Source of the DNA: Byssochlamys sp. IMV 00236
Taxonomy: Eukaryota; Ascomycota; Eurotiomycetes; Eurotiales; Thermoascaceae
Length of the DNA stretch: 18,640 nt
Direction of reading: 5' to 3'
Assembly: GCA_001931875.2 (NCBI GenBank)
Contig: MSJH02000580.1
Coordinates: 1 to 18,640 of the forward strand
The notes beneath the pieces were generated by a model. That model made no database searches, had not been told where the DNA came from, and saw nothing but the letters and a program-made list of their open reading frames with translations. Below, piece after piece: positions 17,158 through 18,640 of the stretch; within the stretch, counting starts at the first letter, position 1; every line of letters begins with the position of its first letter. The position numbers were made by a program, and so were the translations under genes.

Positions 17158-18640
17158 TTACCGAGACGTTAAGGAATGCACTACCGTTATAGACAACGCA
17201 TTGAATCCAGGGAGCACCGTTAATCTTTTGAAGGGGGGGGGAGGACTTTCATTGTCGTGTTTTGATTTGTAAACAAAGATACCATATATATTTAATACAC
17301 TGTTCAGATCGCGATTCCAAACCGTACCACAAGATTTACACTTGAGGACAGAGTGTACTCTTCGTTTTGATCCAGTAATTGAGATGTCATTTAATTGTTT
17401 GGATTTGCACTTGTTACATATCTGACTCGTTAAGTACTCGTCAACCGAAACAAATTCGGTCCCCCCCGTTGGATTATTTGCATTTTCATTTGATTTCTTC
17501 AGTAATACGTCTAATAGGTGCAGCTCGTTTTCCTTTCATACTTGAACAAAAAGAACCATCTCCGAATGCAATGATTCGCTTCCATTGAGAGGAGGAAGGG
17601 AGGTCAGCAGGAGGTAAAGGTACACCTTTGATTTTGTTTGGGTTTTGATCTTTAGCGCCAACTGTGCTTGTTTTGCCATACTTTTTGCTGTTGTCAAAGA
17701 GTCTTTTAACAATTTCTTGAGTTCCTTTTTGCTTGTTGATATACGTCTTGAACTTTAACTTTTGAGACCTGTTCCATACACAGCGTTATTCAAATACACA
17801 CCATGTAAGAAAGCGACATATCATTTATCTTGACAGTAGTAATTATGAATTCTTTGGTAGCTTTGTAAACGTGTAGAGGCAGCTAGTAAAAATGAGGTCA
17901 AGTGTGCAGTTTTTAAAGTAGATAATTCACTAATATACTTAAATTCGTCTAAATGACACTCTTGATGTTCTTTTTGTCTTCTTGTAGCAAGATTGTAACC
18001 ACGTAAATGATAGTATTCTTCCAAGCTTGTAGTTCGGACACGGTCATGTTCTGTAGAGTCAATTGCAGTAAAGATAGTTGATATACCAGGATCAACAGCT
18101 CAAATTTCAGTATCGTCAACGATATCAGCAAAATCCTTGGGTGTCTTTGGTTCTCTTTTAGGTTCATCTTGGATTGAGACAATTTTCTTAAACATAAAGG
18201 ATACAGCATAGCCATCAGTAGTGATCACATTTTTACAATGACAACATTTGTTTAGACCAAAAGAAAAAGCATGTAAGCATACGTACGTAAACTTTTTGGA
18301 ATTTGAGGTCAAGCTTTCAAGTGTCTTGTAGCCTATTTTTGAAAAATCAAAGACATTAAAGTACCATAAAATTAAGTCATTATCATTCTTTTGACCTGGT
18401 TTGATCTTGTTGTCACATTGTTTGGCAAGTCTCCAAAAAGCTTGAGCATCAATCTGTATGCTCTTGGAATCAACCTTGTACAGGGGAAGTAAAAAGAAGT
18501 ATCTTGATCCTCGAGAGCCAGTGTACTTGAGAGGCATGAAGGTCTTGTCTTGAATTCTTGCTTGTACTGTTTTGATAAAGGTTTGAACAGCATCAATATC
18601 CTTTTTATCAATATTCTTCAGTTTGCTTGTTATTTCCAAG
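17158..18640 (-). pseudogene. Fanzor (TnpB-like nuclease) relic, 5' truncated, right copy
   Basis: Mirror of 1..1483 with the same two TGA stops (18100..18102 and 17821..17823), the same frame changes and the same cut at the window edge. That the damage is shared base for base shows the duplication, or the assembly event, came after the gene had already decayed. Zinc-ribbon codons lie at 17407..17418 and 17329..17340 on the minus strand. Confidence 0.85.

Larger units (their letters stand above)
10170..18640 (-). repeat. Right arm of the 8.47-kb inverted repeat
   Basis: Mirror of 1..8471. It runs outward from the spacer border at 10169/10170 to the window end, which is the exact mirror of base 1. 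In this arm OLA1, the NIF-like gene and the GT2 gene read on the plus strand, and SEC2 and the Fanzor relic read on the minus strand. The inner border cuts the unrecognised gene after about 44 codons, so this border, not the left one, looks like the new joint. Confidence 0.97.

Noticed and set aside
1..18640. Arms as terminal inverted repeats of one giant transposon
   Set aside because: The arms contain intact host housekeeping genes (OLA1, SEC2) with their own promoters; no element of that kind is supported.

Overview
The window looks like nuclear DNA of a Mucoromycota (probably Mucorales) fungus. The evidence is short GT..AG introns (47-61 nt) with CTAAC/CTAAT branch sites, AT-rich intergenic DNA with long CT tracts before start codons, AATAAA signals after stops, and eukaryotic proteins of fungal type (Obg-like ATPase OLA1, a Sec2/Rabin8 exchange factor, a fungal GT2 glycosyltransferase). 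The phylum is an inference; no species can be named.

The dominant fact is architectural. The whole window is one giant interrupted palindrome: base i pairs with base 18641-i. The arms are 1..8471 and 10170..18640; every gene, intron and homopolymer I compared is the same in both. They flank a unique spacer, 8472..10169. The two ends of the window are exact mirror images, so this may be a complete contig; a genuine inverted duplication and an assembly fold-back both remain open.

Layout of each arm, from outside inwards: (1) a decayed Fanzor/TnpB-like RNA-guided nuclease gene, cut by the window edge; (2) a GT2 glycosyltransferase; (3) an FCP1/NIF-like HAD protein with DLNGT instead of DLDGT; (4) a SEC2-like Rab exchange factor, divergent from (3) across a 140-bp shared promoter; (5) OLA1, three exons, convergent with SEC2; (6) a roughly 700-bp region with 22-bp-period repeat arrays and CCAAT motifs; (7) the 5' part of an unrecognised gene that crosses the left arm/spacer border intact but is cut off at the right border.

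The spacer holds the rest of that unrecognised gene and a degraded or nearly intact four-exon gene. Its product has the outline of a serine-recombinase catalytic domain (GYARKS start, later a 'VVIDFAGLS' strand where classical enzymes have DRLxR). Repeat arrays, this gene and the unrecognised gene together suggest that the palindrome centre is mobile-element territory, and the outer edge (Fanzor) is too. Host genes sit between. GT2, SEC2 and OLA1 have functions in hyphal surface growth, polarised secretion and translation/stress; nothing shows them to be a functional cluster. If the palindrome is real, each is present twice.
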